Shown here: piece after piece, positions 52,096-60,824 of the stretch | How positions within the stretch are numbered: the stretch's first letter is position 1 | Layout of the letters: each line of letters starts with the position of its first letter | Source of the DNA: Lutispora sp003527145 | GTDB taxonomy: Bacteria; Bacillota; Clostridia; Lutisporales; Lutisporaceae | Assembly: GCA_029983695.1 (NCBI GenBank) | Contig: JASBZB010000023.1 | Coordinates: forward strand, 1 to 64,000 | DNA length: 64,000 bases | Direction: 5' to 3' | Notes under the pieces: model-generated | Told to the model about the DNA's origin: nothing | Databases searched by the model: none | The model's input: the letters and a program-made list of their open reading frames with translations, nothing else | Program-made: the position numbers and the translations under genes

Positions 52096-54446
52096 TGAAA
52101 AAGCTGGATGTAAGGCTTCTGCGAATGATAAAGAATTCAAAGGGTCAGTTTATCTCTGTGGTTGTTATTGTAGTTGTTGCGCTGAGCATCTTTATTTCGT
52201 TCAGCACCACTACAGTGAACATCAATAATGCAATAGATTTTTATTATGAGGAAACAAAATTCAGCCACATACATGTGCAGCTTATGAAAATACCAGAAGG
52301 GGCCATACAGGATATAAAGAATATAGAGGGCGTGACCGAGGTTCAGGGGAGAGTAGTTTTCGACGTACCTTTGAAAACTGAAAACAAAGATGAAAAGATC
52401 AGGGTCAGAATAATTTCAATGCCTCATGGCGGTGGAAGCGTCAACAGATTGTATTCAGATAAAGGAGTCTTGGGCCAAGCGCAAGGGTATAATGTCATCT
52501 TGCTCCAGCAGTTTGCCCAGGCAAGGAGTATAAAACAGGGAGATATTATAGAACCATACATAAACGGCAGAACTCAGACCATGAAGGTTTCGGATATTGC
52601 AGCGAGCTCCGAATTTGTCTATTTGATGGAGAATGAACAGGCACTGCTGCCTGCCCCTGAAAAATTCGGGATCGTTTATGTTGATGAAGAACTAGCTCAG
52701 TCCCTTTATGGATACAGTGGAAGCTATAATGAGCTGCTTATCAGGATAGAGAATGAAGAAAAGATTGATAATATAGTAGATATATTGGAAAAGAAGCTCG
52801 AGAAATACGGTGTACAAAAAATTGTAAAGAGAGAGGATCAGTTGAGCAATAAGGTTCTTACTGAAAAGCTGAGAGGCATTGAACAGATGTCCAAGATAAT
52901 TCCTGTGATGTTTCTTGCGGTCGCAGGCATTATTATATCTATAACGCTTTCCCGAATTGTAAGCAACGACAGAATATCCATAGGAGTGCTAAAAGCCTTG
53001 GGTTACGGCAATATGAATGTGCTTTTTCATTATCTCAAATATTCTCTGGCTATAGGATTCACAGGTTCTGTTTTAGGGATTATATTGGGGCTTTTTTTAG
53101 CAAAGCTTTTAACTGAATTGTTTATCCTATTCTTTAATATACCCTTGATAAAGATAGAAATTCAATACATATATATGCTGTATTCCATGATTCTCACAAG
53201 CATATTCTGTATCATATCAGGCTTCTTGGGAGCGAGACATGTTCTTGGAATTATGCCGGCTGATTCAATGCATCCGGAGGCTCCGAAGGCAGGTAAGCAC
53301 ATATGGCTTGAGGGAATAGGCTTCATCTGGCGAAGACTGTCCTTCAGCTGGAAAATGGTCATAAGAAATATATTGAGAGCAAAGAGACGATTTATACTTT
53401 TGGTTTTGGGTTTGGCTCTGGCTTATGCCATAAACACTGTGCCTTTATATATGTTAGGCAGCATGACATCCATGTTTTACATGCAGTACGGCGAGTATCA
53501 AAAGATGGATTATGTTATAGAGCTGTCTCGGCCTATGAACGAAAATGTCATAAAGGATATGCATCATTTAATGGACAACGCCAAGCTTGAACCCAGGCTG
53601 GAGTATCCCTTTGAGCTGAAAAATGCATGGAGGAAGAAAGCTGTAGCAGTTATTGGAGTTCCAAAGGATACGGAATTCTATGAATTCAGAGATGAAAACA
53701 ATAATAGGGTGGTCCTGCCGCAAAAGGGCATATTTCTTACAGAAGCCTTGGCAAAGCTGTTGAATGTAAAAAAAGGAGACTATGTGACTGTCAATAATTT
53801 TATCCCCGGCAAGGATGATGTAAGATTAGAGGTGAAAGGCATTGTAAAGCAATACATGGGAGTAAACGCTTATATGAACATAGAACATATGAGGGAGACT
53901 TTGACGGAAAAGAACATGATTACCGGTGTATCGGCAGCATCAAAGGATGATTTGAAAGAAAAGCTGGAGGATGCAAAAAATATATCTTCTGTCAGGTCAA
54001 TAAGAGATATAATGGATTCTTTTACTGAATATCTGGATACAATGGTTGTAGCTATAAATTTATATACGCTTTTCGGTGGCATTTTAGGTTTTGCCCTTAT
54101 CTATAACTCTACCATAATCAGTATTGCTGAAAGGCGTATGGAATTAGCATCGCTGCGTGTAATGGGCTTTGACAAAAAAGATATATTCTGGATGCTTGCC
54201 AAGGAAAACTTTACAATGGCTGTAATCGCAATTATATTGGGAATTCCCTTGGGTATGAGGATGATAAACGGCATGGGAGAATCCTTCAATTCCGAAATAA
54301 TAACTTTCCCTACCATAATAGAGCCCAAGATATTTATAATTGCCGCAATATCTACTATGATATTTGTGCTGATTGCCCAATTGGCTACCTTAAAGAAGAT
54401 CATAAATCTCAATTTCATTGATGCGCTGAAAAGCCGCATATCGTAA
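52089..54446 (+). CDS. FtsX/MacB-type ABC permease
   Basis: 785 residues. A membrane segment at about 15-38 is followed by a large extracytoplasmic domain to about 265, three segments around 270-385 (first FtsX domain), a segment near 430, a second extracytoplasmic domain, and three segments near 650-775 (second FtsX domain, ASLRVMGFDKKDIFWMLAKE). The duplicated FtsX layout is that of LolC/E-like or YknZ-like long permeases. Its start overlaps the ATPase stop; the ATG at 52089 has an AAAGG at good spacing, and 52095 is an alternative. Confidence 0.9.
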   Translation: MVMKKLDVRLLRMIKNSKGQFISVVVIVVVALSIFISFSTTTVNINNAIDFYYEETKFSHIHVQLMKIPEGAIQDIKNIEGVTEVQGRVVFDVPLKTENKDEKIRVRIISMPHGGGSVNRLYSDKGVLGQAQGYNVILLQQFAQARSIKQGDIIEPYINGRTQTMKVSDIAASSEFVYLMENEQALLPAPEKFGIVYVDEELAQSLYGYSGSYNELLIRIENEEKIDNIVDILEKKLEKYGVQKIVKREDQLSNKVLTEKLRGIEQMSKIIPVMFLAVAGIIISITLSRIVSNDRISIGVLKALGYGNMNVLFHYLKYSLAIGFTGSVLGIILGLFLAKLLTELFILFFNIPLIKIEIQYIYMLYSMILTSIFCIISGFLGARHVLGIMPADSMHPEAPKAGKHIWLEGIGFIWRRLSFSWKMVIRNILRAKRRFILLVLGLALAYAINTVPLYMLGSMTSMFYMQYGEYQKMDYVIELSRPMNENVIKDMHHLMDNAKLEPRLEYPFELKNAWRKKAVAVIGVPKDTEFYEFRDENNNRVVLPQKGIFLTEALAKLLNVKKGDYVTVNNFIPGKDDVRLEVKGIVKQYMGVNAYMNIEHMRETLTEKNMITGVSAASKDDLKEKLEDAKNISSVRSIRDIMDSFTEYLDTMVVAINLYTLFGGILGFALIYNSTIISIAERRMELASLRVMGFDKKDIFWMLAKENFTMAVIAIILGIPLGMRMINGMGESFNSEIITFPTIIEPKIFIIAAISTMIFVLIAQLATLKKIINLNFIDALKSRIS

Positions 54447-54458
54447 GGAGGGAAATAT

Positions 54459-55694
54459 ATGAGAGGCAAGAAGAAGCTTATATGGATGGGACTTATAATA
54501 ATAATCATATCGGCAGCAGCCTACTTTGCTTTATCCGGGGGTAAAGCGGTTTCAGTGAATCTGGCTAAGGTCCAAAGAGGAAATATACAGGAATATATTG
54601 AAGAGAAAGCATCGGTGGAATTGAAAAACAAGGCTGATATCTATGGCCTGCAAAGCGGGGTTGTGACCCTTGAAGCAGTGGACGTAGGAGATAGAGTAAA
54701 GACGGGAGACGTACTGCTCAAAATACAGGATGAAGAGCTGCTCCTCAATATAAAAGCGTTGGAGCTGCAAAAGCAGGCTGCCGAGGCAAAGCTGGAAGAG
54801 GCAAGAAAAGGCATAAGCCAATGGGATTTGCAGAAGCTGGAGGCTCAAGAGAAAGCGGCTCAGATTGCCTATGAAGAGGCGAAGCGAGTGGCGGAAAATA
54901 ACAGAAAGCTTTATGAAGCCGGAGGCATAAGCAAAGACATATATGATAGCTCAGTTGCCGCTTTGGCTTCTGCAGAAGCCAGCCTGGAAGTCATTAAAAG
55001 CAGCTTGGCAGCAGCTCAGGAAGGATTTTCGCCCAATATAGAGAAGCAATTTAAGGCTCAGATCGATGAAATACAGATCCAGATAAACCATCTTAAAAGC
55101 AAGCAGAAGGATTATATAGTAAAATCTCCTATAGACGGCATAGTGATGCTGGCGGAAGCCCCCCAGGGAAGTGTCGTTCCCCAGGGGAAGCTGATATTCC
55201 AGATAGGGAATTATGATGATATGTTTTTGACTAGCGATATTTTAGTAGATGATATAGCCAATGTGAGGGAAGGCTCCGAAGTGCTGATCAGCAATAAGGA
55301 TCTGGGCATCTCTGATGTGAAGGGCGCTGTAAGAAAGATATATCCCCGGGCCTTCAGCAAAATGTCCGATCTGGGCATAGCTCAAAAAAGGATAAAGGCG
55401 GAGATAAGCTTTGGTGAAACAGTAGATAATTTAAAGCCCGGCTATGATATGGATATAAAGATAGTTACCGCAAGCTCGCAAAACACGCTTATTGTAAATG
55501 AGAAAGCAGTGTTTGAACATGAGGGCAAAAGCTATGTTTTCATAAACCACGATGGTGCGGCCAGGATGATACAGATCGACAAGGGCCTGGAAAGCGATGA
55601 TGAGATTGAGGTATTGAAAGGCTTGAATGAAGGGCAGGAAGTTATCCTCTCGCCGGATGAGAACATAGAAGAAGGGACCATAATAAAAAGCTGA
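54459..55694 (+). CDS. HlyD/RND-type membrane-fusion adaptor of the ABC exporter
   Basis: 411 residues. N-terminal anchor helix at 8-25 (MGLIIIIISAAAYFALS), split biotinyl-lipoyl domain with VDVGDRVKTGDVLLKI near 77, a coiled-coil hairpin at about 100-205, the returning lipoyl half (VKSPIDGIVMLAEAPQGSVV) near 225, and a beta-barrel end. In Gram-positives such YknX-like adaptors work with FtsX-type permeases. GGAGGG lies before the ATG, 12 bases after the permease. Last gene of the operon. Confidence 0.9.
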   Translation: MRGKKKLIWMGLIIIIISAAAYFALSGGKAVSVNLAKVQRGNIQEYIEEKASVELKNKADIYGLQSGVVTLEAVDVGDRVKTGDVLLKIQDEELLLNIKALELQKQAAEAKLEEARKGISQWDLQKLEAQEKAAQIAYEEAKRVAENNRKLYEAGGISKDIYDSSVAALASAEASLEVIKSSLAAAQEGFSPNIEKQFKAQIDEIQIQINHLKSKQKDYIVKSPIDGIVMLAEAPQGSVVPQGKLIFQIGNYDDMFLTSDILVDDIANVREGSEVLISNKDLGISDVKGAVRKIYPRAFSKMSDLGIAQKRIKAEISFGETVDNLKPGYDMDIKIVTASSQNTLIVNEKAVFEHEGKSYVFINHDGAARMIQIDKGLESDDEIEVLKGLNEGQEVILSPDENIEEGTIIKS

Positions 55695-55695
55695 T

Positions 55696-55736
55696 AAAAT
55701 AGCTATAGCGTCTTGATAAGGCACTATAGCTATTTT
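55696..55736. terminator. Bidirectional-looking terminator after the exporter operon
   Basis: AAAATAGCTATAG (55696-55708) and its exact complement CTATAGCTATTTT (55724-55736), with a 15-base loop. Confidence 0.88.
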
Positions 55737-56148
55737 ATTTTCAAATCCTTATTGGTAAACAAGGCATGCACAAGTTTAGCTTTTTTTGGAGCCAAAAGTA
55801 TAAAAGAGCATAGAGTTGTCTTTTTATGCAATAAAAAAGGTGTTTTAAGTGAAATGTATTGTTAATTGAAAATGCAAATAATAGAATTATTTGTAATAAG
55901 AGTTATATTAAGATAAAAATTTATCAAAAAAGGATAAGTCAAAAATCTTTAGCTCTTTTCCCTCAATAATATAGCAATAATTTTGATATCTTATAAAACC
56001 ATGTTGAAATTTCTTATTCACAAAGGATGAGCTTATTCATCCTTTTTTCTTAACTGTTACAACCTTTCTTGATAAGGAGGCGGATACCGGTGAAGATAAC
56101 TCCTGAGTATTTTGAAAGTATCAATAAAAAAGTAAGGAGGTTTAGTTA
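55737..56148 (+). other. AT-rich leader region of the Fn3 surface-protein genes
   Basis: About 410 bases with no gene over 20 codons. It contains a hairpin-terminator at 56022-56050 and a 19-codon ORF at 56090-56149. The stretch 55850-55990 is very AT-rich and may hold the promoter; no convincing -35/-10 pair was singled out. Confidence 0.5.
56022..56050 (+). terminator. Hairpin with T-run inside the leader
   Basis: AAAGGATGA (56022-56030) pairs with TCATCCTTT (56037-56045), loop GCTTAT, followed by TTTCTT. As no gene precedes it, it may end a small leader RNA or attenuate the downstream surface-protein message. Confidence 0.65.
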
Positions 56149-56149
56149 A
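56090..56149 (+). CDS. Possible 19-residue leader peptide coupled to the Fn3 gene
   Basis: A GTG at 56090 with AAGGAGG (56074-56080) at good spacing opens the frame MKITPEYFESINKKVRRFS. Its TAA overlaps the ATG of the giant Fn3 protein in a TAATG arrangement, and the Fn3 gene's ribosome site (AAGGAGG at 56134-56140) lies inside it. Translation of the small frame would couple to, or compete with, the next start. It is basic and has no known motif. Coding status is unproven. Confidence 0.4.
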   Translation: MKITPEYFESINKKVRRFS

Positions 56150-59100
56150 TGTACGGAAATAGAAAAAAGAGGAGAATCTATAGTGTTTTTATGATATTGC
56201 TCATATTCCAATTATGTTTTGGTATGCCGGGTATACTCAGTGAAGAAGTATATTCGGACGAGTTGGATAAAGACAAACTTGACATTCCAGGCAATATTCA
56301 GACTTCAGCAACAGTTAATACGATTGCTCTAAAATGGAATCCAGTTGCAGAAGCAGAAAGTTACGATATAGAGATAAATGGCAGCGTCACGGAGGGTATA
56401 GAAGTCAATGAGCATATATTTGAGGGGTTGGAATCTAATACAGAATATGTGATTAGAATAAGAGCTGCAAATGAAGAACAGTTAAGTGAATGGAGCGATC
56501 CGCTTGTTTGTAAGACATTTGAAGCAAAAAATGATGCTCTAGAGACAAACAGTGATCCGGAGAATGATATAACGGTAACAGAATATGTATATGGAGTAAC
56601 TGAACCTGTAAACCCAATTCCTGGAGAAGAGCAGCTCACTTTTGACGGTAATGGATTGCTGGGGGAGTACTATAACAATATAAGCCTCACTGATCTGGCT
56701 TTAAGAAGAATAGATCATGAAATCAACTTTGATTGGGGCTTTGAATCTCCTGATGCGGCAATTAAGGGCAATACCTTTTCGGTAAGGTGGACAGGAAAGG
56801 TGCAGCCTAGGTATTCGGGCAAGTATAATTTTTACACTCTTGCAAATAATGGGGTTCGATTATGGGTAAACAACAAGCTTATCATAAATAATCCGCTATC
56901 TTTGCCTAATAAGGAAAGCAAAGGGACTATCAAACTTTTAGCAGGCGAGAAGTACGATATTAAGATGGAATACTATGAATTCTTAGGAAAAGCTAAAGCT
57001 GTGCTTTCTTGGTCATCCAAAGACCAGAAAAAGGAGGTAATACCTCAATCTCAGCTTTATAGCCCCTTGATGGCTCCTGATGATATAAAAGCGGTTCCTT
57101 CGATTACTTCGATTTCACTGAAATGGAATGAAGCGCCCGGCGCACAAAGCTATGATATTAGATTTAATAACGAAATGATAGATTCTATCGACAGCACAGA
57201 GTACATGCTGGAAAACTTAGCGGCGGGAACCGAATATAATATATCCATAAGATCTGTATATAGCTTTGGTACAAGCGATTGGAGCAAGGACATCAAGATA
57301 TCGACCCTGGAAGATCAGGAGGCAGTTCAGGGAAACGGCAATGGGCTTACAGGAGAATATTACGACAATATAATTTTTAAGAAGCTGATATTTAAAAGAG
57401 TAGACAGACAAATCAATTTTGACTGGGGTAATGGCTCACCTGATCCCAGTATGAAGAAAAATACATTCTCAGTGAGATGGAAAGGGAAAATACTGCCCCA
57501 ATATACAGCAAAATATACGATATATTTATATTCCGATGACGGAGCAAAGCTATGGATAAATGGCAAAGAGCTCATTGATTATTGGAAACCACACTCTTCA
57601 AAAGAAGGCTCTGCAACCATAGAGCTGATCGCCAGTGAGAAATATGATATAGAAATAGAATATTTCAATATCAACAAAGAGGCAAAGATCGTTCTATATT
57701 GGTCAAACCCATATGAGGGTAAAACCATAATACCTATGGAGCAGCTTTATACCAAGCCGGATATTCCTGCTAACGTAAATATAACCGCAGAAGGCTCGGA
57801 TATAATCTTGTCATGGGATAATACACCTGGGGCAGAGACCTATGAGTTAGAAGCAGATGGCGCGGTGATAGATAACATAGCAGATAGCCAATATGTGCAT
57901 AAAGTCCTGCCAAATACTGAGCATAAGTATAGGGTACGTGCGGTCAATGAAGTATCATCAGGTGACTGGACAGAAATATTTGCAAAGGTTTCAGCTCCTG
58001 CAACGCCTGAAAACCTGTCAGCAGTGGCAGACACTACCAATATACAGATCAGTTGGGATGCTGTTGAAGCAGCGACAGGTTATGATATTGAAGTTGATGG
58101 AAATATTATTGACAACAGCAGTAGTACAAGCTATGTGCATGACGGTTTGAATACAAACACAAAATGCACATATAGAGTAAGGGCGAAGAATGAAAACGGT
58201 GCAGGTGCGTGGACTGAGATGCTGGTCAAGACTACCCTTCCGGACACTCCGAAGAATCTGGTTCTAGACCCCGCAAGTTATGCCATAACACTAAGCTGGG
58301 AGGACATACCTGGTGCTATAGGCTATGACATTGAAGCAGACGGGATCGTAATAGACAGTGCATTTGGTACAGCTTATATTCATAAAGGCCTTCAACCCAT
58401 GACTGAACATAGCTACAGAATAAGGGCCAAAAGCGATGCGGGTATTGGATACTGGAGCTTACCTATGTCGGAAATCACAAAAGTGGGAGTGCCTGAAAAC
58501 ATAGATACCATATCTACAAGCAGAACTATCACATTTCGATGGGACCCGGTAACCGGCGCAGAAAGATATGAGATAGAGCTTGATGGGGTTATATGCAATA
58601 ACGACAGTGAAACTGTATATGAGTATGTTGATCTTATTCCAAACTCAGCTCACGAATATAGGGTCAGGGCGATAAATGATATAGGCAATGGGGATTGGAG
58701 TGAACTCAGGACAAAGTATACTGCCCCTGATATCCCGGGAAATATTATAGCAGTATCGACAAGTACAAGTATCGAATTAACATGGAATGCAGTTGAGGCA
58801 GCAGCAGAATACGATGTTGAGGTACAGGGTACGCCTATTGATAACGGTAATAATACCACTTATAGTCAAAATGGCTTAAATCCGAATACACAGAGGACAT
58901 ATAGGATTAGAGCAAAGAATGAAAACGGCATAGGTGATTGGAGTTCCATAATAGCGAAATCTACTTTGAATGGTATACCTGTAAATCTTAGCACGGTTTC
59001 GACAGAGACCTCGATCAAGCTTTTATGGGATGCTGTCGCCGATGCTGCGGGTTATGATGTTGAGGCAGACGGCGTAGTTTTTGAAAGTATTTTGTTAAAT

Positions 59101-60780
59101 GAATATAGCTTATCTGATCTGGCTCCAAATACTTCACACAACTTAAGAGTAAGAGCCAAAAATGAGGATGGTTCGGGAGATTGGAGCGCTTTGATCACTG
59201 CTTATACATTACCAAATGCGCCAACTATTACTGCGGCAGAAGCCTCCGATACTTCAATCAAAATAGCTTGGATAAAGATTGATGAAGTGATGAGCTATGA
59301 TATAGAAGCAGACGGACTGATCATTGATATCGGTGAAGCCAATGAGTTTATTCATCAAAATTTGCTGCCCAATACAGAACACATATACAGGGTCAGAGCC
59401 AAGAACGGAAGCAGTATAAGCAGTTGGAGCGAGGCTGTGAAAAAGCTGACATTGCCTGATGTGCCGCAAAATCTATCAGCTACCGCAACCAGCAGCTCTG
59501 TAGGTTTGGCCTGGGATAAAGTGGAGGGGGCTATAAAATATGAGGTTGAAGCGGATGGAATAGTAATAGCTGCTGTTGCTGACAATAAATATCTTCATGA
59601 AAATCTGACTCCCAATAAAGAGCATATATACAAGGTAAGGGCCAGAAGTGAAGCCGGTGCAGGAAAATGGTCGGAAGAAGCAAGAGCGTTCACTTTGCTT
59701 GGCGTACCTTCTAACATAAAATATACAGCAACCAGCACTGCTATAACTCTTACATGGGATGAAGCAGACGGTGTTGATGCCTACGAAATCGAAGCGGACG
59801 GCGCTATATTTGAGAAGGGCCTTGAAATAAAATATGAGCATACCTCTCTTATGCCAAATACAATTCATTTATATAGAATAAGGGCTAAAAAGGCCGGTGC
59901 AACAGGAGCCTGGAGCGAGTATGCAACTGCCAAGACTCTGCTTGCGTCAGTAGCGGAAATAAAGGCAGTGTCTACAAATACTGCAATAGCTTTTACCTGG
60001 ACACCTGTCGGAGACGCCGAAAGCTACGATGTTGAGGCGGATGGCAATATAGTGAGCGGGATAATTGAACCTGCATACAAGCTGGAGGGGATTGTCCCTA
60101 ATACTCCGCACACTTTCAAAGTCATGGCGAAGAGCGCGGCGAACACCAGTGATTGGAGTTCAGTAATAATAAAATATACTGCACCGGATGTGCCTGCCAA
60201 TATAAAAACAGAGTCTACAACTTCGACTATCAAAACGGTTTGGGAGGCCGTATACGGCGCAGTAGGTTATGACATCGAAATTGACGGAGCATCTATTGAT
60301 AATGGTGTTAATTTATCCTATTTGCATGGGGAGCTGGCTCCAAATACTAAGCATATATACAGAGTAAGGGCAAAAAATGAACATGAAGTCGGCCCTTGGA
60401 GTCAAGAAATCGCAGGTACAACCGAGCCGGAATTGACCTTCAATTGTTCGGAAGACAGCCTGTTTAACTTTGTAATTGCAGCACCTAAGATGGAGGAGAT
60501 TGCTGAAAGAAGCATCACTGTAACTTATAATGCGGAAGAGCTGGAAGCAGTTGACTTATGTGCGGCTACAGCAAAGCAAGATATTGAAATCGGAGAGATA
60601 CAAGGTACCAATCTGGAAGTAAGGGAGTTTACTCCAGGTACCATAGTGTTCAGCCTGAAGGATCCAAGCAAAGCAATCATGAATGCAGTCAAGTTCAAAG
60701 CCAAGATAAACGGACAGTCAAAGATAATCTATGTGATTGAACAATGTATTTCCGACCAAAGCTATTATTTACAGATGTGA
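56149..60780 (+). CDS. Giant secreted protein with two PA14 and about thirteen fibronectin type III domains
   Basis: 1543 residues. Basic N-terminus and signal segment (VFMILLIFQLCFGMPGIL) at 14-32. Fn3 domain about 45-128; PA14 domain about 165-305 (GLLGEYYNN, WTGKVQPRYSGKYNFYTL, GVRLWVNNKLI); Fn3 308-390; second PA14 about 395-535 (GLTGEYYDN, DDGAKLWINGKELI); then eleven Fn3 domains of about 85 residues to about 1430, most with a YRVRAKNE..G.WS end; and a C-terminal domain with YNAEELEAVDL reminiscent of cohesin folds. PA14 domains bind glycans, so a wall- or polysaccharide-binding adhesin is likely. No LPXTG or SLH anchor is seen. AAGGAGG before the ATG. The next gene is similar. Confidence 0.85.
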   Translation: MYGNRKKRRIYSVFMILLIFQLCFGMPGILSEEVYSDELDKDKLDIPGNIQTSATVNTIALKWNPVAEAESYDIEINGSVTEGIEVNEHIFEGLESNTEYVIRIRAANEEQLSEWSDPLVCKTFEAKNDALETNSDPENDITVTEYVYGVTEPVNPIPGEEQLTFDGNGLLGEYYNNISLTDLALRRIDHEINFDWGFESPDAAIKGNTFSVRWTGKVQPRYSGKYNFYTLANNGVRLWVNNKLIINNPLSLPNKESKGTIKLLAGEKYDIKMEYYEFLGKAKAVLSWSSKDQKKEVIPQSQLYSPLMAPDDIKAVPSITSISLKWNEAPGAQSYDIRFNNEMIDSIDSTEYMLENLAAGTEYNISIRSVYSFGTSDWSKDIKISTLEDQEAVQGNGNGLTGEYYDNIIFKKLIFKRVDRQINFDWGNGSPDPSMKKNTFSVRWKGKILPQYTAKYTIYLYSDDGAKLWINGKELIDYWKPHSSKEGSATIELIASEKYDIEIEYFNINKEAKIVLYWSNPYEGKTIIPMEQLYTKPDIPANVNITAEGSDIILSWDNTPGAETYELEADGAVIDNIADSQYVHKVLPNTEHKYRVRAVNEVSSGDWTEIFAKVSAPATPENLSAVADTTNIQISWDAVEAATGYDIEVDGNIIDNSSSTSYVHDGLNTNTKCTYRVRAKNENGAGAWTEMLVKTTLPDTPKNLVLDPASYAITLSWEDIPGAIGYDIEADGIVIDSAFGTAYIHKGLQPMTEHSYRIRAKSDAGIGYWSLPMSEITKVGVPENIDTISTSRTITFRWDPVTGAERYEIELDGVICNNDSETVYEYVDLIPNSAHEYRVRAINDIGNGDWSELRTKYTAPDIPGNIIAVSTSTSIELTWNAVEAAAEYDVEVQGTPIDNGNNTTYSQNGLNPNTQRTYRIRAKNENGIGDWSSIIAKSTLNGIPVNLSTVSTETSIKLLWDAVADAAGYDVEADGVVFESILLNEYSLSDLAPNTSHNLRVRAKNEDGSGDWSALITAYTLPNAPTITAAEASDTSIKIAWIKIDEVMSYDIEADGLIIDIGEANEFIHQNLLPNTEHIYRVRAKNGSSISSWSEAVKKLTLPDVPQNLSATATSSSVGLAWDKVEGAIKYEVEADGIVIAAVADNKYLHENLTPNKEHIYKVRARSEAGAGKWSEEARAFTLLGVPSNIKYTATSTAITLTWDEADGVDAYEIEADGAIFEKGLEIKYEHTSLMPNTIHLYRIRAKKAGATGAWSEYATAKTLLASVAEIKAVSTNTAIAFTWTPVGDAESYDVEADGNIVSGIIEPAYKLEGIVPNTPHTFKVMAKSAANTSDWSSVIIKYTAPDVPANIKTESTTSTIKTVWEAVYGAVGYDIEIDGASIDNGVNLSYLHGELAPNTKHIYRVRAKNEHEVGPWSQEIAGTTEPELTFNCSEDSLFNFVIAAPKMEEIAERSITVTYNAEELEAVDLCAATAKQDIEIGEIQGTNLEVREFTPGTIVFSLKDPSKAIMNAVKFKAKINGQSKIIYVIEQCISDQSYYLQM

Positions 60781-60824
60781 TGTAGTAAAGGCCTTTTAAA
60801 AAATAATCAGCTAGGAGGGAAAAA

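Noticed and set aside
56149..60420. Regular repeats that might suggest a CRISPR array or satellite
   Set aside because: The period is about 260 bases, units are divergent at nucleotide level and encode Fn3 domains in one frame, so this is a protein-domain array.
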